NCBI RefSeq assembly: GCF_910594005.1
Contig: NC_057815.1
Span: forward strand, 68,834,052-68,898,051
Source: Cervus elaphus
Lineage: Eukaryota; Chordata; Mammalia; Artiodactyla; Cervidae
Direction: 5' to 3'
DNA length: 64,000 nt
The notes beneath the pieces are model-generated. The model did not search any database. It had not been told where the DNA came from and saw only the letters and a list, made by a program, of their open reading frames with translations. Below, piece by piece: positions 1 through 10,628 of the stretch (the first letter of the stretch is position 1; each line of letters begins with the position of its first letter). The position numbers were made by a program, and so were the translations under genes.

Positions 1-251
1 CATATGACCCAGCAATCCCACTCCTGGGCATACACACTGAGGAAACCAGATCTGAAAGAGACACGTGTACCCCAGTGTTCATCGCAGCACTGTTTATAAT
101 AGCCAGGACATGGAAGCAACCTAGATGCCCATCAGCAGACGAATGGATAAGAAAGCTGTGGTACATATACACAATGGAATATTACTCAGCCATTAAAAAG
201 AATACATTTGAATCAGTTCTAATGAGATGGATAAAACTGGAGTGAAGTATG

Positions 252-287
<36 letters not shown>

Positions 288-327
288 GGGTGAAGTATAT
301 ATATATTACATATATAACTGGAGTGAA

Positions 328-363
<36 letters not shown>

Positions 364-395
364 CAGAGTAAAGTAAGTCAGAAAGACAAACACCA
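1..395 (+). mobile_element. L1 3' end fragment with expanded TA/CA microsatellite
   Basis: Matches the bovid L1 3' region also seen at 35080-35370 (ATGACCCAGCAAT, AATGGAATATTACTCAGCCA). Runs of TATA and CACA at 250-355 interrupt the sequence where the other copy reads straight through. It sits in intron 1 of copy A, whose paralogous sequence resumes at about 405. Confidence 0.85.
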
Positions 396-404
396 ATACA
401 GTAT

Positions 405-1150
405 ACTAAGGCTTTTACATTTTAAATGCTTGCATTTTAAATGATTTTGTGTCTATGCAGTATCCTCCAAGTTGCCTCTTGAGCCCCAATAGCTGAAATA
501 TTTGCAATTCAGCCCTTTTGGAAAGGATTACTTACTTCTGCTCTAGGGAGATTGGGTGTGGGTGGAGAGAAGGGACTCTTTTTTAATGATATTAGGAGAT
601 GAGTTTACAGGGCAGAGTGTACAAAATGTCACAAAAGTAAGGGTTTCCAGGGAGCCAGTAAATGCTGCACATATAGTAAATAGATGGTTCATGCTGGGCA
701 TAGAGCAGGTGTTTGGGGAGGGGCAAAGAAGTGGCCAGAAAGGTCAACAAGGACCTGTCACTGAAAATTCAGGTCCCAGAAAAAAATACTTTCCAGTGGG
801 TTACTTGTTTAATCTGTTTATTTCCTCTGCTCTGTAATTTACATACTCACACAGGAAGGTAAGCTCCTTTCAAATTGTTGGTCTTGTTCTCATCTGCATC
901 TCCATCTCCTAGAAGAGTTGATGTTGATAAATGTTTGTTTAATGAATGAATGTTGAGAACATGATATGGACATAATAGTTGAATTGAAACCACCACTCAT
1001 CCTACTAGCTTTCTGTATGAGGTTAGCCAACCTGAATACCCTCTCTGGGTCTTGGCAAAGTGGGGTTTTGCATCTTTTCCTCTTGGTGTTATGAGGGGAA
1101 AGAAGGCACTTCCTTTCTTCAGGGACTGAAAATACATCCAAGTTAGGATT
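405..1150 (+). repeat. MOGAT2 intron 1 block shared by all copies
   Basis: Aligns with 16905-17640 (copy B), 22130-22690 (B') and 45620-46370 (copy C). Contains an old L2-like tail ending in AATGAATGAATG. This shows that the duplicated unit includes intron 1. Confidence 0.7.
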
Positions 1151-1599
1151 TTGCTTGCTGATAGGAATTAAATGGTGAGCCCAGAGTGAGGGAGATGTTT
1201 AGATGGGGGTGTTGTTTCTGCTCAAGTAGAAATGCCTCCATTTTTAAATTCTCTTTTTCTGACTGAAAAACAAATACATGCTATTTTAACACACTGAAAC
1301 ATAATGTGTGTTCTAAAAGTCAAAGACTTCCCCCAAATCCTACCCTACAAGGAACTGCTATTAACAACTTGGTTCTATTCTCTCGACCAGGATAGTTCTT
1401 GTTTCATGGGTACAGAGGTTCAGTTTAGGAAGATGAAAAGAGTTCTAGATAAAGGCTGGTATAGTTACACCACAGTGTGAATTAATTTAATGCCACCAAA
1501 CTGACTCTCAAAAACCATTTCAAGTATATGCCTAGGAGTGGGAATGCTGTATGGCATGGTTTCTCTATTTTAGTTTTATAAGAAATCTCCATACTTTTC

Positions 1600-2200
1600 T
1601 CCATAAGACCTCTCTCATGAGCCCATAATTTGAAAAGATAGAAGCATCCCAATGTTCATAACAGCACATTTACAATAGCTAGGACATGGAAGCCACCTAA
1701 GTATCCATTAGAGTAATGGATAAAGAATATGTGGTAATATAGGTAATGGAATATTACTCAGTCATAAAAAGGGACAAATTAAGGCCATTGTTAGTAACAT
1801 GTATGGACCTAGAGTTTTCAAAACTGAGTGAAGATACAGCCAAAGAAAGACAAATATCACTTATATGCAGAATCAAAAAAGAGGTACAAATGTACTTATT
1901 TACAAAACAGAAGCAGAAAAAAGCCTTATGGTTACCAGGGGATAAGGGGGACAGATGAATTGGGAGATTTTGATTGACAAATAACACTACTGTATATACA
2001 AAAGATAACATAAAAACCTGCTGTACATCACAGGGATCTCTACTCAGTGCTCTGTAATGATCTTTACGGGGAAAGAATAAAAAGAAAAGTCAGAGTGGAT
2101 ATATTTATGTGTGTAACAGATTTTTTTCCTATACACCTGAAACTAATACAACGTTGTAAATGAACTATACTTTATTGAAAACTTTAAAAGAAAATACTGA
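1600..2200 (+). mobile_element. Old L1 3' end fragment
   Basis: Has the L1 tail pattern (ATGTTCATAACAGCACATTTACA, GGACATGGAAGCCACC, ATGGAATATTACTCAGTCATAAAAA) and ends in CTGAAACTAATACAAC. It is more diverged than the fragments at 1 and 35000. Confidence 0.75.
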
Positions 2201-2432
2201 AGAGTCATTTTGATGATAAGTATTGTGTTAAATATATTTTACCACCATAAAAATTAAATAACCAAACAAAGTACCCTAAACACAACACTGAAGTCAGCAC
2301 CATGAGGGCAGGAACTCCTGTCTGTTGTTCACAACTGTACCACCAGCACTTGGCACATTGTAGGTACTCTATAGAAAGCGAGCCTCTGTGAGCCCCAAAC
2401 TACTTTAATAAGCATTTTGCTACTGCTCAGAC

Positions 2433-2646
2433 TGGGCTTCCCTGGTGGCTCAGCAGTAAAGAATTTTTCTGCAGTGCAGTAGCTGCAGGAAATGTGAGTT
2501 CGATCCCTGGGTCTCAAAAATCTCCTAGAGGAGGGCAGGGCAACCCACTCCATTGTTGCCTGGAGAATCCTCTGGACAGAGGAGCCTAGTGGGCTACAGC
2601 CCATAGGGTTGCAAAGAGTCAGACACAACTGAAGCAATTTAGCACA
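2433..2646 (+). mobile_element. Bov-tA SINE
   Basis: Has the CTTCCCTGGTGGCTCAG start, GTTCGATCCCTGGGT box B region, CAACCCACTCC and CAAAGAGTCAGACACAACTGA tail of the ruminant tRNA-derived SINE. Confidence 0.9.
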
Positions 2647-3256
2647 CATTCAAGTACTATGCAGACTGGGTCAGAAGTCTCCTCTGGGAACTTGGCCATG
2701 AATGACAGGCCCAGTTTACCCTACTTTCAAATAGACTACAGGTGGAGGTTGACCTTTAAGAGTATGAGCACATGGTGTTGAGTGTAGGGAATGGAATGGA
2801 AAAGATGCAGTATTCTCTAACAGTGAGGCTCCATTGGCATCAGATTAAAGACAGCCCCACAGACCACCTGACCCTGAGTCAAAGCTGAGATTAGCCTTTG
2901 AAAAGGACTCAGAATCTTAAATCTGGGAGAAATTCCTCACTGCAACTGCTCCTAGAACTGCTGCACTCCTGATGATCAGGCCAGGCATGAGCAGCCCTCT
3001 TCCTCCAACTCTCCTTCACCAGGACAGGGCCTGGCAGCAGAGGAAAGAGTTCAGTGTAAGTTAAAGAGCTCAGGGAGTTGTATCCACTGAGCAGATTAGT
3101 GTGGCCAGAATATGGGGTGTAGGCAGGTGAGTGAGGCTGGAGTAAGAGGAGTCTGACCAGCAATAGGGAGCTTGAGGCCAGGCTGAACTGCTTGAGCTGA
3201 GCCTCAAAGTTATGAGAAGTCATGGGCAGACTTTAACTAAAGGGGGGATATACATT

Positions 3257-3460
3257 TCCCTTTGGCTCAGGCGGTAAAGCTCCTGCCTACAATGTGGGAG
3301 ACTCAGGTTCAATCCCTGCATCAGGAAGATCCCTGAAGAAGGAAATGGCAACCCACTCCAGTATTCTTGCCTGGAAAATCCGATGGACGGAGGATCCTGG
3401 TAGGCTACAGTCCATGGGGTCCCAAAGAGTTGGACGTGACTTCACTTTCACTTTCATGGT
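3257..3460 (+). mobile_element. Bov-tA SINE
   Basis: GGTTCAATCCCTGCATCAGG, GGCAACCCACTCCAGTATTC and AAAGAGTTGGACGTGACTTC are diagnostic. It lies in intron 1 of copy A. Confidence 0.9.
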
Positions 3461-3869
3461 GGAATTATCTGTGGAAAGATGGGCTGGGGTTAGACAGGAA
3501 GTGTACTGGCTAGAAAGAATATCTTTTCTCTGGAGTTCTAAAGAATGGATACCAGAAAGAGTTCATCCTGTTACATCTCCACCAGGCATTTATTGAGCAC
3601 CTGGTGAATACAGTGAGGGAGATGGAGGGGCTAGACCCAGTGAGAAAGCAGTCTGCTGCAGTGGGAAAATGCAAGTTTGAATTTAGGCCAACTCCAGGCT
3701 CTCAATGTGACACTGGTGCTGTTGACTGCATTCTCTCCTTCTTAAAGCCTTGGGAAGCTGATCTCTTCCTCCTAGGGTGAGGACTGGACAGGACAATGCA
3801 GGCTGGGCATAAAGGAAAGCTCATTCCTTCACACCACTGACCACTAATTGTTCCTGCTCCCCTTCCCAG

Positions 3870-4048
3870 ATTTTGTCTGCTACGTGGTCTTCATAGGCCT
3901 CCTGTTCACAAGATTCTGGATGATCAGTATCCTATATGCAATCTGGTGGTACCTGGATCGAGACACACCATGGCAAGGGGGCAGGCAGAGTGCTTTCATA
4001 AAGCACTTGACCTTATGGAAATACCTGAAGGACTATTTCCCCATCTCG
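3870..4048 (+). CDS. MOGAT2-like copy A exon 2
   Basis: Open 179-nt exon encoding FVCYVVFIGLLFTRFW to KDYFPIS. Acceptor CCCAG and donor GTGAGT are intact. Confidence 0.88.
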
Positions 4049-4959
4049 GTGAGTATGGGGCTGACTAGGGAGTGGTCAGTACCATAATCTCCACGTGTCT
4101 ATGGGGAAGTGTGACACTGTGTGCAGTGAGCAGAATACTGGGCTGGGAGACAGGTGATAGGCTATCACCACTATGTGGCTAGAGAGTCAGTTTCTGCCTG
4201 ATTATGGTTCTCCAACTTCAGTGAGGTGAGGTCACTATGAGGACTGATGAATGTACAGGATTTGAGGAACATTGTAAGCCATGTAGTGCAGCACACTTAA
4301 GTATATTAACAGGTGTAAAACCATCAGCAGTCCAAGTTTGGAGTGAAGGAATCTGTAGTAAACATAAATTTTAAGACAGCATCTAGACCACACTTTATCA
4401 GACGATGAGTCTGACATCCAGAGATGGAGGAAGGTGTGAGCAAGGATATAGAGCAGGTTCTTTTACTGCTTTTAAGGTTTGTGTATTAGCTTTGAGGGTA
4501 GAAGCAGAACAGAGAGCCCTCAGGATATATCCTGCCCCAACTCTAATATGCTGTGTTTCCTTGGACAGAGCTTTGCCCATTCTGAATCTCAGTTTCCCCA
4601 TGGATCCACAAAACAGTCTGATTACTCCTCTTCTGCCTCTCTCTTAATCTCTGGTCTCTGACTCTGGGTACCTCATGTCCATTTTTGATACTTACTCTGG
4701 CCCCAAGTATCAGTTCTTAGTGATACAGCCCCTGAATTTGAGTGAACAGATCTTTGGCTCCTTTCCTAAATCTCAGACAGACTAAACCCTTGGATGTAAG
4801 CAGCTGTGATGATTAATTGTCCAGTGGGGACAGGAAGGGGAGTGCATTTGGGACACAGAGAAGTGCCAGGCAGGGACAAGTGGCTTTCCTTAGGACACAG
4901 GAGAGAAGAATATATAGTCTTCTGTGTATTTGATGTCTGAAGACACATATTCAATGTCT

Positions 4960-5130
4960 GAAGGTGGATAATGAAGGTTCTAATACAGAGTCTGCAACAT
5001 GCCAGCTGTATGACTTTGAGTGAGTTAAACATGCTCCTCGAGCTTCAATTTTTTCACGTGTAAAGTGGAAATACTGCCACGTACATCATTGGGTTTTGTG
5101 GATTCCATTAGACATTAGGTGATCCTGGGG
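4960..5130 (+). repeat. MIR fragment
   Basis: MIR core pattern (ATGCCAGCTGTATGACTTTG, GTGTAAAGTGGAAAT). The same element is at 23990-24140 in the B' intron 2, so it predates the duplication. Confidence 0.65.
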
Positions 5131-5512
5131 CTTCTAAGGACAGCATCTGGTTCTCTTTTCACACCTGGAGATGCTCTCTGGCTCTATTTCACACCTGGAG
5201 CTGCTGTCAAGTGCATCTCTGGCAGAAAAATTGTGTGGGATGGCTCTGTGTCTGTGTCATCTATATCTCTTCTGTCCCTCCTCTAGCTAGGTATCTCCCC
5301 TGGAGGTTTTGTCAGTTGGGCACTATTGAAATTTTGAGAAAATGAACCTGATTTGCAATAATTCCACCTGCACAGAGTTTGGGATTGCTGGCCAGTGCAG
5401 GCCTGTGGCATCAGCACCTGCAGAAGGCAGAGAAGACGGAAGGAGAGATGACATGTACTTTGATGCCTCTGTCCTGGACTGAGGTCTGTAGGTAGCACTG
5501 TGACTGGCAAAC

Positions 5513-5860
5513 CCTGTATGCGAGACAGCAAAAGAGACACAGATGTATAGAACAGTCTTTTGGACTCTGTGGGAGAGGGTGAGGGTGGGATGATACGGGA
5601 GAATGGCATTGAAACATGTAAATTATCATATGTGAAATGAATCACCAGTCTAGGTTCGATGCATGATACAGGGTGCTTGGGGCTGGTGCACTGGGATGAC
5701 CCAGAGGGATGGGAAGAGGAGGGAGGTGGGAGAGGGGTTCAGGATGGGGAACACATGTATACCCATGGCAGATTCACGTCAATGTATGACAAAACCAATA
5801 CAATATTGTAAAGTTAAATAAATAAATAAATAAAACTGAAAAAAAAAAACAAAAAAAAGA
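5513..5860 (+). mobile_element. L1 3' end with poly-A tail
   Basis: Bovid L1 terminus (GGACTCTGTGGGAGAGGGTG, TTCAGGATGGGGAACACA) followed by AATAAATAAATAAA and an A-rich tail. It is in intron 2 of copy A and absent from intron 2 of copies B, B' and C. Confidence 0.85.
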
Positions 5861-7271
5861 ACTCCCAAGTCATCAACCTGAGGAGCAAGCCTTGCAGAGA
5901 TCTTAAGGCAGCAGGAGGTAGGGGGCCAGGGAGTCTCTGCTGTCTACTGAAAAGATACACACAACCTAAAAGTTATGAGGGGCTTTGTTCTGAGACCTTA
6001 CGAAGGACAGTAGTCAGGAGATAGCCTCTCAGTAGTATCTGAGGAGCTGTTCCAAAAGGTAAGGGAGAAGTCAGGATTTATGGGGTTTTGCTGAGAAAAA
6101 AACCCAAAAATGTATGTAGTTAAACATCAGAAGATTAATGCCCGTCAAAGAGCAAACTCAAATAATGATATTAATGGTTTTCTACATATGGAGAGATGCA
6201 AAATCTGGGCTTACTGCAATTATTCCTTTGATGTGCATCCTCACCAGTATCCTATTTTTCTCCATCCTGAATTCCTTTCAAGGTCCATTGTCAGTGGCAG
6301 CTACAGTGGCTGCTGGCTTGAAGGCAAGCAAGCAGCATTCCTTGTCCTAACAACTCTACTGAAGCTACTCCACATCACAAGTCTTTGCACTCTATGACTC
6401 TTACTCTAGAGCTGCCTCCTAATAGTAGTTTCTAGTGAAATTAGGAGACTATGTCTGAGCATTGGAACTTCCTAAACACAACTTATGGGCTTCCTGAGCA
6501 GCTAGTGGTGGAGAAGCAGGTAGTGTTTTCCCCAGGACAAGCTGCTTCCACCTCATGCTGAAGTTCAGTCCAGGACCTGGATTTCTATGGGGAGATTTCA
6601 TATCCCAGAGCAGCAGTATCTACCCAGACCAAGGCCTGAGCAGGGATGTAGTGCTGTGGGCAGGCTGTGACCAGGTGTTAAGAAGTGTTGCAAACTTGGC
6701 AGGATACCTCCCTGAGCCCTCCCCTCCGATCACTAGGGACTTGTGCCCCTCTTCGCTGCCCCCACTTCCCAGCACACTGGGATCTCTTACACTGAGTCAC
6801 AGGGTTTCATGGGTCAGCCCTCCACCCAGGACTGAACTCCAGCTGCCACAGTTCTTGGAGAGATGCTCACCCCTTCCTGCAATGGTTCCCTCATTCTGTG
6901 CAGGCTCTGCCTGGGACAAGGTCACCCTTCACATAGGACAGGTGTTTGTGTCCCTGTCACCCTCCCAGGAGTCTTGCCTCTGCCTTGTGCAGGGGGCCTT
7001 CCTTCCCTGGTGGGCTGTATCGGCTTCATCCATTCATGGGTCTGCTCTCTCCCTCTTCATTCCACGGTCTCCCAGGGCATCTCCTCTGCTCCAGGCCTGC
7101 ACCAGGAACAAGGATGTTCAGATAGGCCGTCTCTAATCTCAGGACACTCACATGGGGATGAGAAAGCTCTTGGGCACAGGGGGCACATAAAAGAGGTCAG
7201 CACAGAAAGTCAGCAGGCAGACCAGCAAGGGCACAAGATGAAGCTGATTCACCAGGTTTCTGTTCCTTCAG

Positions 7272-7476
7272 CTGGTCAAGACCGCAGAGCTGGACCCCTC
7301 CTGGAACTACCTCGCTGGCTTCCACCCTCATGGAAATGGGGTGATTGGAGCTTTTACCAACTTGTGCACGGAGAGCATGGGCTTCTCCTCAGTTTTCCCA
7401 GGCATCTGCTCGCATTTGATGATGCTGAACATGTGGCTCTGGTTCCTTTTCTTCAGGGATTATGCCATGTCAGTGG
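7272..7476 (+). CDS. MOGAT2-like copy A exon 3 (HPHG retained)
   Basis: Open 205-nt exon from LVKTAELDPSWNY through GFHPHGNGVIGAF to RDYAMSVG. Acceptor TTCAG and donor GTGAGT are intact. Confidence 0.88.
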
Positions 7477-7793
7477 GTGAGTCCTCCTACTCTAGGTATC
7501 CCAGGAATTGTGAGGTCTGAAGGCATGAGGAGGGATTTTAAGGAGGGCAGTCAAATGTTCTGTACTTCTTCCAAGTGAATGTGTGGTAGACAAGGAGTTG
7601 AGACCCAAAGAAGCATTTCCCACAGCTCTGTGCTCAGTGATGAATGTGGAGGGAGAGTTGGAAAAAGGGGTAGTGCTCAGTACCTGTCATCAGGGAACGG
7701 CCAGCTGAGGTCTAGAGTAGAACCCAGGCCACATACTCCTGAACCATCTTTTCCTCCTTTACACTATATGTGACTACGTTCCTCTCTCCCCAG

Positions 7794-7968
7794 GGCTGGT
7801 CTTATCAGACAAGGAGAGTGCTACTCACATTCTGAGGAGGAAAGGAAGTGGCAACCTGCTATCCATCGTTGTTGGGGGCGTCAAGGAAGTACTGAATGCC
7901 AGGCCTGGAGCCTACAAGCTGGTGCTGTGGAACCACAAGGGCTTCATCAGGCTCGCCCTGATACATGG
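7794..7968 (+). CDS. MOGAT2-like copy A exon 4, donor site mutated
   Basis: Open 175-nt exon from GLVLSDKESATHIL to HKGFIRLALIHG. Acceptor CCCCAG is intact. The base after the exon is A instead of G (ATATCG where copy C has GTATCA), so a normal U2 donor is absent. Confidence 0.87.
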
Positions 7969-8176
7969 ATATCGGGAAGAGGGTTCAGAGTTTAGCTGGA
8001 TATTGGCAAGGATTGTATTTTGGAGGGAAGACTACAGAGGCAAATGCAGATTCTATTTTGGCAAGGAGAATCTCAATCCACTGACAATGAAGAGTCTGTC
8101 TTGGTGATCAATGTACTGTTTCATGCCCAAATACCCAGAGATGATTCTAGAAGAAAGATTTTGTGACTAAAGGATT

Positions 8177-8500
8177 TTTTTTTAATGTAAAAACAATTAT
8201 TTTTTATTCATTATATAATCCACATGGCTAACAGCTTGCTTCTGAAATAATTAGTTGTAAACAAGCCACCACACTTAAGAATATTACTTATTAATAATAG
8301 GAGTTAGTTTTTCTTTCTTTTTTTTTATTATTTTTATTTAGTTGGAGGCTAATTACTTCACAACATTGCAGTGTGTTTTGTCTTACATTGACATGAATCA
8401 GCCATGGAGTTACATGTATTCCCCATCCCGATCCCCCCTCCCACCTCCCTCTCCACCCGATTCCTCTGGGTCTTCCCAGTGCACCAGGCCCGAGCACTTG
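8177..8500 (-). mobile_element. 5'-truncated L1 insertion with 14-bp target duplication
   Basis: Antisense L1 3' end (GGAGGCTAATTACTTCACAA, TGAATCAGCCATGG) preceded by T-rich tracts. GTGACTAAAGGATT flanks it at 8163-8176 and 8501-8514. The equivalent position in copy C intron 4 lacks it. Confidence 0.85.
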
Positions 8501-8805
8501 GTGACTAAAGGATTAAGTCTCATGGATTATATTGCTGAAAGCTTGTGTTGCATTTGAGACCTAGGGAATTTGGGTGAATGGAGTTTGGGGCATAGCTTAG
8601 AGCTGTCTCTCATCTTAAAATATCTGTGAAGAAAAGAAACAAGCCAGAGCCGAAGAGATTTTTCCAGAAATTTTGCAGTTGTTTTATACCTGTAATGTTT
8701 CTTGGCAGTATTCTGGTCTTCCTGTTATGTAACTGGGAAGGGTTAATTTTGAATTTATGCTGGATCTGCTTCTGTGCCTTAAACCCTCATCTTGCAGCTG
8801 TTGTT

Positions 8806-9031
8806 GGTATTCAGTTGAGCTAAGTCACTCAGTTGTGTTCAACTCTTTGTGATCCTATGGGTTGCAGCAAGCCAGGCTTCCAGAGATTGCTCAAACTCAT
8901 GTCCATCGAATTGGTATGCCATCCATCCTCTAGCTAGCATTACTTTGCTAGTGTGTGAGATGAGTGCAACTGTGTGGTAGTTTTAACATTCCTTGGCATT
9001 GCCTTTCTTTGGGATTGGAATGAAAACTACA
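8806..9031 (-). mobile_element. BovB LINE fragment with internal deletion
   Basis: Begins with the antisense BovB 3' end (GTCACTCAGTTGTGTTC, CATGTCCATCGAATTGG), then jumps to the BovB segment TGCTAGTGTGTGAGATGAGTG further inside the element. Confidence 0.75.
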
Positions 9032-9604
9032 CTTTGTTAGCGTAGGCACACATAATGGCCTGCCTAAGGGAGATAACCTGAGCCACCCACCTGTGAAGGA
9101 TTGCGAGGAAGTGAAACTAACACATTCCCCTACCTGAAATTTACCATTTTAAGGGATGTTTGCAAGGATCAAATAGTAATTTTACTTTGTTTCCTCACTT
9201 CCTCCCCATCTCTGATCCATTAAAGAACCTGGCAACCAGGCCCTGACAAGATGGTTATTTTGAGGTGCTAGCCTGCCATTTTCTCAGTCAGCCAGCTCCT
9301 GAAAAAGCCCCTTCCTCATCCCAACAGTACATCTCAGATTCCTTGGCCTATCTTTCAGCAAGCAGAACGAGCTTGTACTTGGTAACAATCCCACTGCCAG
9401 TTGGTGGCCCTGAGAGGAGCCATGACCTGCCTGAAATCATAAAGCTAGGCCATGGCAGACCTGAGAGACACCCGAGGCCTCCTACTTTTGGTCCAGGGCT
9501 CTGTCCTCTGCTTGAGTTCCTGTTCATAGGTCCCTGAGGGAAGTTGGGTGACCAGCTTGTGCCTTCTTTCCCCTCCACACGCCCTCTCTCCTGTCTCCCT
9601 CTAG

Positions 9605-9804
9605 GGCAGCTCTGGTGCCTATCTTCTCCTTTGGGGAGAATGACATATATGACCAGGTTGAGAACTCCCCTGGCTCCTGGCTGCACTGGTTCCAGGACCG
9701 ACTTCTAAAGACCACAAGATTCTCCATCCCGCTCTTCTACGGCCATGGAGTCTTCCAGTACAGCTTTGGTCTTATGCCCTACCGCCGGCCCATCACCACC
9801 GCGG
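9605..9804 (+). CDS. MOGAT2-like copy A exon 5
   Basis: Open 200-nt exon from AALVPIFSFGENDIYD to GLMPYRRPITTA. Acceptor CTCTAG and donor GTGAGC are intact. Its first 42 nt are identical to copy C exon 5. Confidence 0.88.
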
Positions 9805-10004
9805 GTGAGCCTAGACCCAGGCTGGGAGGGGAAAGGGCTACACAACAAGGGGCTTGGGCTTGTGCTTCAAAGGGACATGTACAAAGGCCAGAAACATTCT
9901 TGACCTCATGGAACTCATGTTCTAGATTGAGAAACAGACACACAGGTCAATGTAAAGCAGTCTGGGGAGGGAACTCTAACTGAGGTAAACAGATCATTCG
10001 CCAC

Positions 10005-10170
10005 TACTGATTTCTGAGCACCTACTGTGTAGCAGGCACTGCACTGGCTCCTTACATGCAACTGCTCAGTTTGCGCAACAACTTTGGAGGCAGGGACTAT
10101 CATCCCCATTTTATCGATGGTGAATGTAGACTCAGAGAAAGTAAATCACTTCCAAAAGATCACCCTGTCC
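10005..10170 (+). repeat. MIR element shared by intron 5 of copies A and C
   Basis: GAGCACCTACTGTGTAGCAGG and CATCCCCATTTTATCGATGG follow the MIR consensus. The orthologous copy is at 53400-53570. Confidence 0.7.
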
Positions 10171-10473
10171 TTGAGTAAGGATGTTGAGACGTGAATCAGA
10201 ATCTACTTGACTTTTATTATCCCAGAGAGGAGGGTTTGATTCTGACAGGAGAATCTCAAAAGGCTAATTGGAGAAGGTGAATACAAAGGAAGGGAATTCC
10301 AAATCTGTTAGTATTGTACATAAAATAGCAATCAGCAGGCTGGGAAGGAGAGCCTGGGGAATTTTCCTGTAAATAATGGGCATGGGCTTTAGTGCATGGA
10401 CTTAGCAGGATCTCTTCAGCTATTGAGACATTTCATCTTGCTCTGGGCCATCACTCAGCTCTGTGTCTTGCAG

Positions 10474-10628
10474 TGGGGAAGCCCATCGAAGTGCAGAAGA
10501 CATCACATCCCTCCCAGGAGGAGATGGACAGCCTGCACCAGTGCTACATCAGGGAGCTGAGCAACCTCTTCAAAGCCCACAAGCTCAAGTACAGCGTCCC
10601 AAAAGACCAACACTTGAAGTTCTACTGA
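10474..10628 (+). CDS. MOGAT2-like copy A exon 6
   Basis: Open 155-nt exon from VGKPIEVQKTSHPSQEEM to DQHLKFY-TGA. Acceptor TTGCAG is intact, and the stop falls at the same codon as in copy C. Confidence 0.88.

Larger units (their letters stand above)
3870..10628 (+). pseudogene. MOGAT2-like copy A (exons 2-6; exon 1 outside window; exon 4 donor lost)
   Basis: Exons 3870-4048, 7272-7476, 7794-7968, 9605-9804 and 10474-10628 have exactly the lengths of copy C exons 2-6 (179, 205, 175, 200, 155 nt), and all read open in the right frame. YFP and HPHG are kept. The lesion is at the exon 4 donor: 7969-7970 is AT where copy C has GT. Read-through of intron 4 adds 45 foreign residues after the exon and stops at 8107, removing the last third of the enzyme. 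Some substitutions fall in conserved places: R to H at the position of copy C R206 (HKGF for RKGF), DPSWNY for DPSRNY, PGICSH for PGIRPH. Exon 1 would lie left of the window beyond an L1 fragment. It may be a recent pseudogene, a gene using a cryptic donor, or an individual or assembly variant. Confidence 0.85.

Noticed and set aside
6555..7136. 193-codon frame upstream of copy A exon 3
   Set aside because: The region is intron 2, collinear with 50700-51400 of copy C, where the frame is not kept. Splice sites place exon 3 at 7272.
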